Assembly (NCBI RefSeq): GCF_000430665.1
Contig: NZ_KE387189.1
Location: 1-64,000 of the forward strand
DNA length: 64,000 nt
Source: Aquimarina muelleri DSM 19832
Lineage (GTDB): Bacteria; Bacteroidota; Bacteroidia; Flavobacteriales; Flavobacteriaceae
Direction of reading: 5' to 3'
Of the stretch, positions 34,301-44,738 are shown piece by piece (positions within the stretch are counted from its first letter, which is position 1; the number at the start of each line of letters is the position of its first letter). The notes under the pieces were generated by a model. The model was not told where the DNA came from, searched no databases, and saw only the letters and a list, made by a program, of their open reading frames with translations. The translations under genes and the position numbers were made by a program.

Positions 34301-34684
34301 TTAGTTTAATGTAGCGATCCACCAGGTATTACCAAATGGATCTAGAAAACCTGCTCCTCGAGCACCATAATCCTCTTCCATAGGTTGCATTAAGGATTTG
34401 GCTCCTGAATCAAGGGCATCATAATAGGTTTTGTCTGTGTCTTTTACATATACATACATTGATCCAGGGTGTGCAGGATAATGTTGTGATGCTTCAGAAA
34501 GAAGAATGGTACTATCCCCTATTTTAATCTCAGAATGTTGTATTCTATTATCCAGATCCAGATTTCTTATCATTTCTTGGGCTTGAAAAATCTTTCGAAT
34601 AAAATCTATAAAATCTTCAGCTTTTTCTACTACTATATATGGCATCGCTTGCTGGTGACCAGCAGTAATTTTCATTCGTTGCAT
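34301..34684 (-). CDS. VOC/glyoxalase-fold protein (PhnB-like)
   Basis: About 127 residues of the vicinal oxygen chelate fold: PYIVVEKAEDFIDFIRKIF at the N-terminus, SEIKIGDSTILLSEA in the middle, and a C-terminal DYGARGAGFLDPFGNTWWIAT. The last matches the PhnB/bleomycin-resistance-like group. The start is MQRMKIT (34684) or MKIT (34675); a frame to 34753 adds a hydrophobic stretch that does not fit the family. The substrate is unknown. Confidence 0.83.
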   Translation of the reverse strand: MQRMKITAGHQQAMPYIVVEKAEDFIDFIRKIFQAQEMIRNLDLDNRIQHSEIKIGDSTILLSEASQHYPAHPGSMYVYVKDTDKTYYDALDSGAKSLMQPMEEDYGARGAGFLDPFGNTWWIATLN

Positions 34685-34983
34685 ATTATATAAGGTGACT
34701 TTTATAAGGAACGAAAAAACTATACAAAATATTCTATATATAGATGAAAACATATTTTTTTTGGCTTCTATAAAAATGAGACACCAGTGAACTATAAGTT
34801 TTATGAAATGAATAGAGATTATTTTATAAAAAATAAAATAAACACCTTAGTGATCTCCTGAATGTTCTAACAGGTCTATATAAAGATATTTCTTAAACTT
34901 TTTTTAACATATCCCTGCACCTATAGTCATTCTAATGCTATAACTTGTTATCCGCAAAAAATCACACAAATACATTAACAGTT

Positions 34984-37900
34984 ATGAAATTAAAATTACT
35001 TTTAATTCCATTTATTATCTCTTGTTTTATAGGGGTTCAGGATGGATTTACACAATCTGTGTTTATCAACGAAATACACTATGATAATGCAGGTACAGAT
35101 GTAGAAGAAGCTATCGAAATCGCAGGGGTAGCAGGAACAGATCTTACTGGTTGGAGTATTGTTTTATACAATGGTTCTAACAACAGTGTTTACAATACCA
35201 TCTCCTTATCAGGAACTCTTACAGACCAACAAAATGGTTTTGGAACCAAAGTAGAAATGCTTCCTGCCAACGGTCTTCAAAATGGATCACCAGATGGATT
35301 AGCATTAGTAGATAACAACAATACGGTTGTTCAGTTTTTAAGTTACGAAGGGGTTATTACCGCTGCAGATGGACCAGCAAACGGTATAACAAGTACAGAT
35401 ATTGGGGTATCCGAGCCTAATACAGCACCAGTTGGATCCTCTTTACAACTATCGGGAGCAGGAACCAAAGCCACAGACTTTGTTTGGGAAAACACAACAA
35501 CCAACACCTATGGCGCAGTAAATACAAACCAAACTTTTGGTACCCCGTTTATAACACCAGTAATTAATGAATTTGTATTTAACCACACAGGTTCAGATAC
35601 CGATGAGTTTGTTGAGGTACTATCTGGTGCAAATACCGATTTAAGTGCCTATTGGTTGCTAGAGATCGAAGGAGATAGCAATGCTGCAGGAACTATCGAT
35701 GAGGTTATACAATTAGGAACTACAGATGTTAACGGGTATTTTACTACTGCCTTTGGTAATAATACATTCGAAAACGGAACGGTAGCATTACTTTTAGTGA
35801 AAAATTTTACAGGGACACTTGGGCAGGATTTAGATACCAACGATGATGGTGTTTTGGATACCACCCCGTGGGAAGAAATAACAGACGATATTGGGGTTAA
35901 TGATGGTGGGGCATCTGATCTTAATTATGCCATGGTTACCTTATTGCAATCTTTTGACGGTAGTTCATTTACCGTAGGCGGGGCTTCCCGATTTCCTAAC
36001 GGTCAGGATACCAATGCAACAACCGATTGGACCAGAAATGATTTTGACGGTAGTGGGTTGCTTAGTTTTCCTACTGTAATTGCAGAACCCGGAGAAGCGA
36101 TAAACACCCCTAACCGTGAGAATGTTGTTATCGAAGATGTAAATCCAACAGCACAATTAGTAATTAATGAAATAGATGCCGATACCCAAGGCGCAGACGC
36201 TTTGGAATTTGTAGAGTTATACGATGGCGGAGCAGGAAATACTTCTCTGGATGGATATATACTGGTGTTTTTTAATGGGTCGAATAATCAAAGCTATGCT
36301 ACGTATGATTTAACAGGATTTACCACCAATGCAAATGGATATTTTGTTATTGGTAATGCAGATGTTGCCAATGTAAGTATTACTTTTTCTGGAAACGGAT
36401 TACAAAATGGTGCAGATGCGGTAGCATTATATAAAACAGAGGCAGCTAATTTTCCTAACGGTACTGCCGTTACTACCGATAACCTAGTAGATGCAATTGT
36501 ATATGACACTAATGATAGTGACGATATAGAGTTGTTAGCGCTTTTAAATACCGAAGAGCCACAAGTAAACGAAGATGAAAAAGGAGATAAAGATGTTCAA
36601 TCGTTACAACGTTTTCCAAACGGATCTGGTGGATTAAGAAACACAACTACCTACACACAAGCAATCCCTACACCAGGGTCTGCAAATACAAATGCAACAC
36701 AGGTGGTTACCCTTATCATTAATGAGATAGACGCAGATACACAAGGAGCAGACACTCTGGAATTTGTAGAGTTATACGATGGCGGAGCAGGAAATACCCC
36801 GCTGGATGGTTATGTATTGGTAAACTATAACGGGAACAACGATACCAATTATAATGCAATCGATCTGGATGGTTTTTCTACCAATGCCGAAGGATATTTT
36901 GTAATCGGTAATGCAGATGTTACCAATGTTGGATTGGTGGTGCCAGGCAATACGTTTCAGAACGGGGCAGATGCAGTGGCTCTCTATTTTGGCGATGCTA
37001 CTAATTTTCCTAACGGAAGCGCCGTTACTACCGATAACCTGATAGATGCTGTAGTATATGATACCGACGATGTAGATGATGCAGAATTATTGGTATTACT
37101 TAACGCAGATCAGCCACAAATTAATGAGAATGTAAACGGAAAAAAAGATAGTGAATCCCTGCAAAGAGTACCTAATGGGCAAGGAGGAGTACGTAACACC
37201 ACTACATACATAGCAAAAACTCCTACACCAGGCGTAAGTAACGAAGGTATTATAGTAAACCCGGGAGAGCAGATTAGTATTGCCGAGGCAAGAGCTGTTG
37301 CCGAAGGAACCACAGTTATAATTGCAGGTGTACTAACGGTAACCGATAGTTTTAAGGGCCCAGCATTCGTTCAGGATGCTACTGGTGGTATCGCAGTTTT
37401 TGATGATTTGGTGCAAGCAGACGCCAGCCTAAAAGTAGGAGACTCTGTAACCATAACAGGAACAAGAGCTGTTTTTAATGATCAGATTCAGATAAGCTCT
37501 GTTACAAAAGTAGTAAACCATGGTCTTCCTCAAAACCCGATCACTCCTGTAGAAATTACTTTGGCAGAACTTGGTCAGCATCCAGGAGAACTGGTTCGGG
37601 TATTAAATACTACCTTCCCTAATCCAGGAGATATTTTATTCGGAAATTCTAACTTTACGCTTACAGATACTAGCGGAAATGGAGAATTACGAGTGGATAA
37701 TGATGTAGCCTCTATCGTTGGAAAAGCACAACCAGTTACCTGTCCAGAAATTACAGGAGTAATAGGGCGTTTTAGAGAGTTTTTTCAGTTACTACCAAGA
37801 CAATCCTCTGATATTCCTTGTGCAGTAGAGTTTATACCACCAGGAGATACGGTTGGTTTTCCTAAAGAAGATACTTTTGATGTAGTAGCTTGGAACATTG

Positions 37901-39597
37901 AGTGGTTTGGGGATGAGAGCAATTCGCCTGTTGGGCAAAACCCGTTATCTGATGCTATTCAGCGAGATAGTACCGCTACGGTATTAAAAAGATTAAATGC
38001 AGATGTATATGCAGTAGAAGAAATTGCAGATGATGCCTTGTTTGCCGAATTGGTAAACCTGTTACCTGGATATGATTTTATCTTGTCGGATGCAGTGTCT
38101 TATCCTGGTTCTGGCGGAGTATCCCAAAAAGTAGGATTTATCTATAATACCGAAACCGTTTCGGTAGTAAATACCAGAGCGATGTTTACTTCTATCCATC
38201 CTATATATAATGGGGGTGATGCATCGGCACTAGTAGATTACCCAAGCGATCCTTCTCGTTTTTATGCTAGTGGAAGATTACCTTTTTTAATGACAGCAGA
38301 TATAACCATTAAAGGAGTAACAGAGCGTATCGATTTGGTTGCATTACATGCCAGAGCAAATAGTAGTGCAGATCCTCAAAATCGTTATGATATGCGTAAA
38401 TACGATGTAGAAGTTTTAAAAGACTCCTTGGATGTTCATTTTGCGAATAACAAACTTATTCTTTTAGGAGATTATAATGATGATGTAGATAAAACTGTTG
38501 CAGATATTCCTTCCACCATTTCTAGTTTTCAGAAATATATAGACGATGCCGCAAACTACACTATTGTTTCTTCTGCATTAAGCGAAGCAGGATTGCGATC
38601 GTATGTTTTTAGAGAAAACATGATCGACCATATCGCTGTAACTAATGAGCTTAAGGATGCATATATAGATAAATCAGTAACTGTTCATTATGAGGTGTAT
38701 GATAATGATTATGCCTTTACTACCTCAGATCACTTACCAGTTTCTGCACGATTTTTATTAACACCAGAATATGTAGATAATGAGTGTGCAGGAGGGTCTG
38801 TAGTGGCATTTGAGCAAGGTAAAAGAAGAGATGGTAGAAAAGTTTCTTGGTTTAGAAGCAAACCAGAACGTGCTTTAGGACAACCAAGAGAAAGAGGATA
38901 CTTTAACTTTGTGAGTTTAGGATTTGGAGGATCTATTACTATAGAATTAAACAACGAGATTTTTGATAATGCAGATACTAACGAATTTGCAGTATTCGAA
39001 TCTACAGGATTTTTTGATAATATACCATGTAACTATTATCCAGAATCTGCAGAGGTATTCGCATCACAAGATGGGGTATCGTTTGTTTCTTTGGGAACCA
39101 CTTGTCAGGATGGTGAATTTGACCTTGCGGCGGGTAACTTACGTTCTGCAAAATATATTAAAGTAGTAGATACTAGTGATAAAAATGTTTTTCCTTGGTT
39201 TGCAGATGGGTATGACTTGGATGCTATCGTATGTTTAGAAAACGGAGAGCGTATTGCTACCAAAAATAAACTAGCATATTCTAAAAACCCTACTGCTCTG
39301 GAAAGCGAATTACTAACCGAAGAGTTTGGATTAGAAGAGGTGCAAGTATCGGTAACTCCTAACCCTGTTAAGGATCAATTATCTTTAGAGTTTAACAGTT
39401 TTGCCAATGCAAGTAATGTAAATGTTGTAATTACAGATGTTACAGGAAAAACTGTTTATACACAAACGATCAGGCTTAAGGTTGGACAATCTAAACTGTC
39501 TGTCGATATGCATCGCTATCCAAAAGGATTTTATGTAGTTAGAGCTTTGGATACTACAGGAAAACTAAACGTTACCCAAAAGGTAATGAAGAAATAA
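34984..39597 (+). CDS. T9SS-secreted nuclease-like protein with lamin-tail domains
   Basis: A 1537-residue exported protein with a signal peptide ending near residue 24 (GFTQ). In order: a lamin-tail-like domain (about 27-205), a second diverged one (193-378), two closely similar copies (389-569 and 574-754), an OB-fold region of DUF5689/YhcR type (763-949), and an endonuclease/exonuclease/phosphatase domain (about 960-1260). The last carries NIEWFGDE, LLGDYNDD and SDHLPVSARF. Then follow a discoidin-like cell-surface region and a T9SS sorting domain. It is probably an extracellular nuclease that degrades DNA for phosphate or nutrients (inference). The longer frame from 34945 lacks support. 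Confidence 0.87.
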   Translation: MKLKLLLIPFIISCFIGVQDGFTQSVFINEIHYDNAGTDVEEAIEIAGVAGTDLTGWSIVLYNGSNNSVYNTISLSGTLTDQQNGFGTKVEMLPANGLQNGSPDGLALVDNNNTVVQFLSYEGVITAADGPANGITSTDIGVSEPNTAPVGSSLQLSGAGTKATDFVWENTTTNTYGAVNTNQTFGTPFITPVINEFVFNHTGSDTDEFVEVLSGANTDLSAYWLLEIEGDSNAAGTIDEVIQLGTTDVNGYFTTAFGNNTFENGTVALLLVKNFTGTLGQDLDTNDDGVLDTTPWEEITDDIGVNDGGASDLNYAMVTLLQSFDGSSFTVGGASRFPNGQDTNATTDWTRNDFDGSGLLSFPTVIAEPGEAINTPNRENVVIEDVNPTAQLVINEIDADTQGADALEFVELYDGGAGNTSLDGYILVFFNGSNNQSYATYDLTGFTTNANGYFVIGNADVANVSITFSGNGLQNGADAVALYKTEAANFPNGTAVTTDNLVDAIVYDTNDSDDIELLALLNTEEPQVNEDEKGDKDVQSLQRFPNGSGGLRNTTTYTQAIPTPGSANTNATQVVTLIINEIDADTQGADTLEFVELYDGGAGNTPLDGYVLVNYNGNNDTNYNAIDLDGFSTNAEGYFVIGNADVTNVGLVVPGNTFQNGADAVALYFGDATNFPNGSAVTTDNLIDAVVYDTDDVDDAELLVLLNADQPQINENVNGKKDSESLQRVPNGQGGVRNTTTYIAKTPTPGVSNEGIIVNPGEQISIAEARAVAEGTTVIIAGVLTVTDSFKGPAFVQDATGGIAVFDDLVQADASLKVGDSVTITGTRAVFNDQIQISSVTKVVNHGLPQNPITPVEITLAELGQHPGELVRVLNTTFPNPGDILFGNSNFTLTDTSGNGELRVDNDVASIVGKAQPVTCPEITGVIGRFREFFQLLPRQSSDIPCAVEFIPPGDTVGFPKEDTFDVVAWNIEWFGDESNSPVGQNPLSDAIQRDSTATVLKRLNADVYAVEEIADDALFAELVNLLPGYDFILSDAVSYPGSGGVSQKVGFIYNTETVSVVNTRAMFTSIHPIYNGGDASALVDYPSDPSRFYASGRLPFLMTADITIKGVTERIDLVALHARANSSADPQNRYDMRKYDVEVLKDSLDVHFANNKLILLGDYNDDVDKTVADIPSTISSFQKYIDDAANYTIVSSALSEAGLRSYVFRENMIDHIAVTNELKDAYIDKSVTVHYEVYDNDYAFTTSDHLPVSARFLLTPEYVDNECAGGSVVAFEQGKRRDGRKVSWFRSKPERALGQPRERGYFNFVSLGFGGSITIELNNEIFDNADTNEFAVFESTGFFDNIPCNYYPESAEVFASQDGVSFVSLGTTCQDGEFDLAAGNLRSAKYIKVVDTSDKNVFPWFADGYDLDAIVCLENGERIATKNKLAYSKNPTALESELLTEEFGLEEVQVSVTPNPVKDQLSLEFNSFANASNVNVVITDVTGKTVYTQTIRLKVGQSKLSVDMHRYPKGFYVVRALDTTGKLNVTQKVMKK
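36150..37245 (+). repeat. Tandem 555-bp duplication inside the nuclease gene
   Basis: Two lamin-tail units lie head to tail with a 555-bp period. A 40-nt block (36203-36242) recurs exactly at 36758-36797, while other parts have diverged. This shows an intragenic duplication with local sequence homogenisation. Confidence 0.88.
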
Positions 39598-39615
39598 ATT
39601 TTATAAGAACATAAC

Positions 39616-39652
39616 AAAAAGGTCTGAAAAATGTTTTTTTCAGACCTTTTTT
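39616..39652 (+). terminator. Terminator after the nuclease gene
   Basis: The stem AAAAAGGTCTGAAAAA pairs with TTTTTCAGACCTTTTT around a short loop, followed by T. It lies 18 bp after the stop. Confidence 0.88.
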
Positions 39653-39697
39653 ATAGTATAAAACGTGTATTTTCTTAAAAATCAGGTTAAATAGGTA

Positions 39698-40090
39698 TTA
39701 CTCCACTTTAGCATACTTTTCTTTACACGGTTCCATACATTGTGTAGGGTAATCAATAATTAGAGTTACATCTTTTAGCTCAAAATTTATTTTAGATGCT
39801 GTAGAAGCACAAGGTATAACAAGAGTAGTTTGATCCATATTATAGGTTCCTGATGTTCCAACAGAGACATCCTTATCCATTGGGCAGTAAGATACATTGC
39901 TTTTTAAAGTGCCATCGGCAAAAAATTCAATCACTTTGTTCTGATTTGCTTTTTCAAAAGTAGCCTTGCCGTTTCCTATATCGATTAAAGTATGGGTTAG
40001 TTTCCATTTACCAACTAACGGGGATTTATTTTTTTTAGCACAAGCAGTGCAAAGAGCAAACAAAAAAAAGTATAAAAGAAACTTTTTCAT
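39698..40090 (-). CDS. Lipocalin-like lipoprotein
   Basis: A 130-residue lipoprotein (lipobox LCTAC near residue 17). The body reads LVGKWKLTHTLIDIGNG, VIEFFADGTLKSN, then GTYNMDQTTLVI, the pattern of the Bacteroidota lipocalin-like family. Four further cysteines in the C-terminal half may form disulfides. Ligand unknown. It is an isolated gene. Confidence 0.78.
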   Translation of the reverse strand: MKKFLLYFFLFALCTACAKKNKSPLVGKWKLTHTLIDIGNGKATFEKANQNKVIEFFADGTLKSNVSYCPMDKDVSVGTSGTYNMDQTTLVIPCASTASKINFELKDVTLIIDYPTQCMEPCKEKYAKVE

Positions 40091-40246
40091 AGTCTAAAAG
40101 GTTTTAGAGTTATTTTTCATCTAAGCTATAAAAAATAAGATAGAGTCCCTTACGGGTTTACCACCAAGTTTTCTTTACTTTTTGGGCGTTAAAAAACCCC
40201 AGACAGATAATGTATAGGGTTATATATGATAAAGCTTGCTTTAGTT

Positions 40247-41542
40247 TTATCCTTTATTCATAAGATCTTCAATCTCTTCTGCTTCGATAGGGATATTACC
40301 CATTAAATTAAAAGGCTCTCCTTTTTCTTGTACTACTACATCATCCTCTAATCTAATCCCAAATCCTTCATCGGGAATATAAATTCCTGGCTCTACAGTA
40401 AATACCATATTTGCTAGTATAGGCTCGGTAAGAATCCCATAATCGTGTGTATCTAATCCTATATGGTGAGAAGTACCATGCATAAAGTATTTTTTGTACG
40501 CAGGCCATTCTGGATCTTCATTTTGTATATCGGCTTTATCCAAAAGCCCTAATCCTAACAGTTCCGAAGTCATGAGCTTACCAACCTCTACATGATAATC
40601 TGCCCATATAGCTCCGGGAACTAATAATTTGGTAGCTTCATTTTTAACTCTAAGCACAGCATCATACACATCTCTCTGGCGTTTGGTATACCTTCCGGAT
40701 ACCGGGATGGTACGAGATAAATCACTAGAATAATTAGCATACTCTGCAGCTACATCCATTAGGATTAAATCTCCTGCTTTACAGGGTTGGTTGTTTTCTA
40801 TATAGTGTAGTACATTGGCGTTGTTTCCGCTTGCAATAATGGGAGTGTAAGCAAAACCTTTGGATCTGTTATTTATAAATTCGTGTAATAATTCGGCTTC
40901 AATATTATATTCCCAAACATCAGGTTTTACAAAGCTTAGAAGTCTGCGAAATCCTTTTTCGGTAATATTACAGGCATTTTGTATCAGATCAATTTCGATA
41001 GGATCTTTTACAGAGCGTAATCGTTGTAAAATAGGATTACTTTTTGCAACAGTATGTGCAGGATATTTGGCTTTCCACCATTTTGTAAAACGATCTTCAC
41101 GAGTTTCGGTTTCTACATTAGATCTGTAATGCTCATTTGTATTTACATATACAGTTTCACATTGGGTCATTATTTCAAAGAAAATCTTTTCCAGATCTTC
41201 TAACCAATATACCGTTTTTATCCCTGAAACCTCGAGAGCACGTTCTTTAGTTAATTTTTCACCTTCCCAAATTGCAATATGTTCATTGGTTTCTTTTAGA
41301 AATAAAACTTCACGATACTTTTCTTTTGGTGCATCCGGAAAAAGTAACAATATACTCTCTTCTTGATCCACACCACTTAAATAAAAAATATCTCTATGCT
41401 GTTCAAAAGGCATAGTACTATCGGCACTAATGGGATATATATCATTGCTATTAAATACAGCAATGCTATTAGGTTTCATTTGCGCAGTAAAGTTTTTACG
41501 GTTTTTGATAAAGAGGTTTTTATTAATTTGGTGGTATTTCAT
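40247..41542 (-). CDS. pepP: Xaa-Pro aminopeptidase (M24B)
   Basis: A 431-residue aminopeptidase P, cleaving N-terminal residues next to proline. The N-terminal creatinase-like domain contains FNSNDIYPISADSTMPFEQH and FYLSGVDQEES. The catalytic domain holds all five metal ligands: LILMDVAAEYANYSSDLSRT (two Asp), HGTSHHIGLDTHD (His), VEPGIYIPDEG (Glu) and IRLEDDVVV (Glu). Length matches the family, and no signal peptide was seen. It is a stand-alone gene. Confidence 0.94.
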   Translation of the reverse strand: MKYHQINKNLFIKNRKNFTAQMKPNSIAVFNSNDIYPISADSTMPFEQHRDIFYLSGVDQEESILLLFPDAPKEKYREVLFLKETNEHIAIWEGEKLTKERALEVSGIKTVYWLEDLEKIFFEIMTQCETVYVNTNEHYRSNVETETREDRFTKWWKAKYPAHTVAKSNPILQRLRSVKDPIEIDLIQNACNITEKGFRRLLSFVKPDVWEYNIEAELLHEFINNRSKGFAYTPIIASGNNANVLHYIENNQPCKAGDLILMDVAAEYANYSSDLSRTIPVSGRYTKRQRDVYDAVLRVKNEATKLLVPGAIWADYHVEVGKLMTSELLGLGLLDKADIQNEDPEWPAYKKYFMHGTSHHIGLDTHDYGILTEPILANMVFTVEPGIYIPDEGFGIRLEDDVVVQEKGEPFNLMGNIPIEAEEIEDLMNKG

Positions 41543-41882
41543 AATATGATATGTTGTTTAATCCCTTATGTATGGGAGTTTTCCTCAGAGTTAGCCTTAA
41601 TCAAAATGTTAATTCAGATAGCACACTTTGCCAGCTTGTCTCGAGAGTATTGATTTATAAAACTATAGATACCTGTTGTACCTTAAAATAGGTTAAAAAC
41701 AGTAATTCTGCCCAAAAATACTAAAGCTAAAAGGATGTATTGTTAAACAATATCTAAAAATTTTGGAGTTTGTTATAACAATATCTACATTCATCCAATT
41801 TTATTATTTTAAAAAGCCCAATATAATTTGCCATACTTCTTTAAATTATGGTTCATTATTATGACGTTAAATACCATCAAAA
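41543..41882. other. Divergent intergenic region
   Basis: About 340 bp lie between pepP (minus) and the Asp-box protein gene (plus). A near-consensus TATAATTTG lies about 55 bp before the plus-strand ATG. No small gene or clear hairpin is seen. Confidence 0.5.
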
Positions 41883-44738
41883 ATGAAAATTGATACTTCC
41901 TTTCTAGTATTAGTACTGTATTCTACTTTTATTTTTTCTCAGCATCCTCCTGCTACTAATGCAGATGAGGTTGTACAAGGTTTATTGCATAAAAAACAAA
42001 TGGAAGCCTCTTCGTTGGTAAAAAATGTACCATTTGATAACATTGGACCTACCGTAATGAGTGGTCGTGTAGTCGATGCAGATGTAAATCCTGATAATAC
42101 TACAGAGTTTTATGTGGGATATGCTACAGGGGGATTATGGCACACCACGAATAACGGAACTACTTTTGAACCAGTACTCGATTCGGCAGAAACTATTAAC
42201 GTTGGGGATATTGCTGTAGATTGGAAAAACAACATCCTTTGGGTAGGAACTGGTGAGAATAACTCCTCTAGATCCTCTTATGCAGGTACAGGGATTCTAA
42301 AATCTACAGATAGTGGTAAGACATGGAAAAATGTTGGATTACCAGATGCACACCATATAGGTCGAATCATTATTAATCCTAATAATAAAGAGGAGGTAGT
42401 TGTGGGAGTAACCGGGCATTTATATTCCTCTAACGAAGAACGAGGTATATATAAAACTACAGATGGAGGAGCAACTTGGTCCAAAACATTGTTTATTGAT
42501 AACCAAACTGGGATCATAGATGTAGCATTTGCACCAAATAATTTTAATGTTATGTATGCTGCTGCTTGGGATAAAGATAGAAAAGCATGGAATTTTGAAG
42601 GGAGCGGATCTGGGTCAGGAATTTATAAAAGTATGGATGCTGGAAATACATGGAACAAAATATCTATTGATAGTAGTGGTTTTCCTACTGGGGATGGAGT
42701 AGGAAGAATTGGCCTTGCTGTTTTTGATGAAAACACCCTATATGCAGTACATGATAATCAATTTAGAAGAAAAGAAAAAGACACAAAAAAGGAATCTAAT
42801 GGTTTAGCCAAAAAAGATTTTAAAACCATGTCTGTAGAAGCGTTTTTAAAGCTAGAAGACAAAAAGCTTAATGCATTTTTAAAAGTAAATGGTTTTCAAG
42901 AAAAATATCGCGCAGATAATATGAAACAATTGGTTCGTGGTGGTAGGGTAAAACCAATAGACCTTGCCAAATATCTTGAAGATGCCAATGCTGTGTTTTT
43001 GGACACTCCGGTTATAGGAGCAGAAGTATATCGAAGCAACGATGGAGGAACATCCTGGCAAAAAACCCATACTGGATATATCGAAGATGTATTCTATAGT
43101 TATGGATATTACTTTGCCCAAATACAAGTAAGTCCTGCCGATAAAGATCATATATACATATCTGGAGTACCGATTTTAAAATCTAAAGATGCAGGAAAAA
43201 CATTTGTAAGTATTAACGGTAACAATGTACATGCCGATCATCACTCCTTATGGATTAACCCAAAAAACCCAAAGCATTTGGTAAACGGTAATGATGGGGG
43301 ATTAAATATTTCGTATGATGATGGTAAAAACTGGATAAAGGCAAATCAACCTAGTGTTGGGCAGTTTTATGCTATAAATATAGATCATAAAAAACCATAT
43401 AATGTATATGGTGGATTACAGGACAATGGCGTTTGGGTAGGAGCGCATAATGCACCGCAAGACGATTCGTGGCATCAAACAGGGCAGTACCCCTGGGAGA
43501 GTATCATGGGTGGAGATGGTATGCAGGTACAAATAGATAATCGAAATGCTAATATTGTATATACGGGATTTCAGTTTGGTAATTATTTTAGAATCAATCG
43601 TTCAAAAAACAAGCAAGTATACATTCAGCCAAAGCATGAGTTGGGCGAATCCCCTTATCGATTTAATTGGCAAACACCAATTTTACTATCTTATCACAAT
43701 CAGGATATTTTGTATTTAGGCGGTAACAAAGTAATGCGATCTATGAATCAGGGCGATGATTGGATTGCTATATCAAATGACTTAACCAATGGTGGTAAAA
43801 AAGGAAATGTAGCATATGGTACATTAAGTACTATATCCGAGTCTGTATTTCAGTTTGGACTTATATATACAGGTAGTGATGATGGATTGGTATATGTAAC
43901 CAAAAACTCTGGCGGGAGCTGGAGCAAGATTTCGGGTTCTTTTCCTAAAGATTTATGGGTATCCAGAGTAATTGCATCTTCGCACAAAAAGGAAAGGGTA
44001 TATGTTACCTTAAACGGTTACCGATGGGATAATTTTACTCCGTATGTATATGTGAGCGAAGATTATGGGCAAAACTGGAAAAATATAGGGAGTACCCTGC
44101 CAATATCTGCAATAAATGTTATCAAAGAAGATCTTGATAATGAAAATGTATTGTATTTGGGTACCGATAATGGTGCTTATGTATCCTTGGATAAAGGAAC
44201 CACATGGCAGGTTTTTTCTAAAGGATTACCTAATGTAGCAGTACATGATATAGTAATCCAACCAGAAGCTAAGGATTTATTATTAGGTACTCACGGTAGG
44301 AGTATTTATAAAACTAATATAGCAGCAATACAATTGCTGGATGCTGCTATTTTAAACAAACCTCTTCATGTTTTTGAGATACCAGCAATACAATGGTCTG
44401 ACCAATGGGGTGTTTCCTGGAGTGCTTGGTTTGAGACCAAAGAGCCATCGACAGCCATTACCTTTTATGCAGGTACTTCTGGAGATGTTTCTATACAGAT
44501 AACTACAAAAGAGGGTGCTGTTATTAAAGAATTTGCTACAAAGGCAGACAAAGGAATGAACTATGTGTCGTATGATCTTACTATAGCAGAACAAGGAAAA
44601 AATATTCTCGAAAAAGAGTATCCGGATGAAGAAATATTGAAAAGAAAAAATGGAAAGTACTATCTGCCTATAGATAACTATGTGGTGGTAATTAGTAAAG
44701 GTAAGAGTACTAAAAAAGTGCCTTTTATCGTGGAGTGA
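41883..44738 (+). CDS. Secreted sortilin/VPS10-like protein with about ten Asp-box repeats
   Basis: A 951-residue exported protein with a signal peptide ending near residue 19 (TFIFSQ). It contains about ten BNR/Asp-box motifs of the form S-x-D-x-G-x-T-W, such as STDSGKTWKNVG, TTDGGATWSKT, SMDAGNTWNKI, SNDGGTSWQKT and SEDYGQNWKNI. This implies one or two large beta-propellers like sortilin or exo-acting glycosidases. An insertion of about 80 residues (KRKEKDTKKESN onward) interrupts the repeats. No T9SS sorting domain is evident at the C-terminus. The activity is unknown; the common label glycosyl hydrolase is not supported by visible catalytic residues. Confidence 0.83.
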   Translation: MKIDTSFLVLVLYSTFIFSQHPPATNADEVVQGLLHKKQMEASSLVKNVPFDNIGPTVMSGRVVDADVNPDNTTEFYVGYATGGLWHTTNNGTTFEPVLDSAETINVGDIAVDWKNNILWVGTGENNSSRSSYAGTGILKSTDSGKTWKNVGLPDAHHIGRIIINPNNKEEVVVGVTGHLYSSNEERGIYKTTDGGATWSKTLFIDNQTGIIDVAFAPNNFNVMYAAAWDKDRKAWNFEGSGSGSGIYKSMDAGNTWNKISIDSSGFPTGDGVGRIGLAVFDENTLYAVHDNQFRRKEKDTKKESNGLAKKDFKTMSVEAFLKLEDKKLNAFLKVNGFQEKYRADNMKQLVRGGRVKPIDLAKYLEDANAVFLDTPVIGAEVYRSNDGGTSWQKTHTGYIEDVFYSYGYYFAQIQVSPADKDHIYISGVPILKSKDAGKTFVSINGNNVHADHHSLWINPKNPKHLVNGNDGGLNISYDDGKNWIKANQPSVGQFYAINIDHKKPYNVYGGLQDNGVWVGAHNAPQDDSWHQTGQYPWESIMGGDGMQVQIDNRNANIVYTGFQFGNYFRINRSKNKQVYIQPKHELGESPYRFNWQTPILLSYHNQDILYLGGNKVMRSMNQGDDWIAISNDLTNGGKKGNVAYGTLSTISESVFQFGLIYTGSDDGLVYVTKNSGGSWSKISGSFPKDLWVSRVIASSHKKERVYVTLNGYRWDNFTPYVYVSEDYGQNWKNIGSTLPISAINVIKEDLDNENVLYLGTDNGAYVSLDKGTTWQVFSKGLPNVAVHDIVIQPEAKDLLLGTHGRSIYKTNIAAIQLLDAAILNKPLHVFEIPAIQWSDQWGVSWSAWFETKEPSTAITFYAGTSGDVSIQITTKEGAVIKEFATKADKGMNYVSYDLTIAEQGKNILEKEYPDEEILKRKNGKYYLPIDNYVVVISKGKSTKKVPFIVE

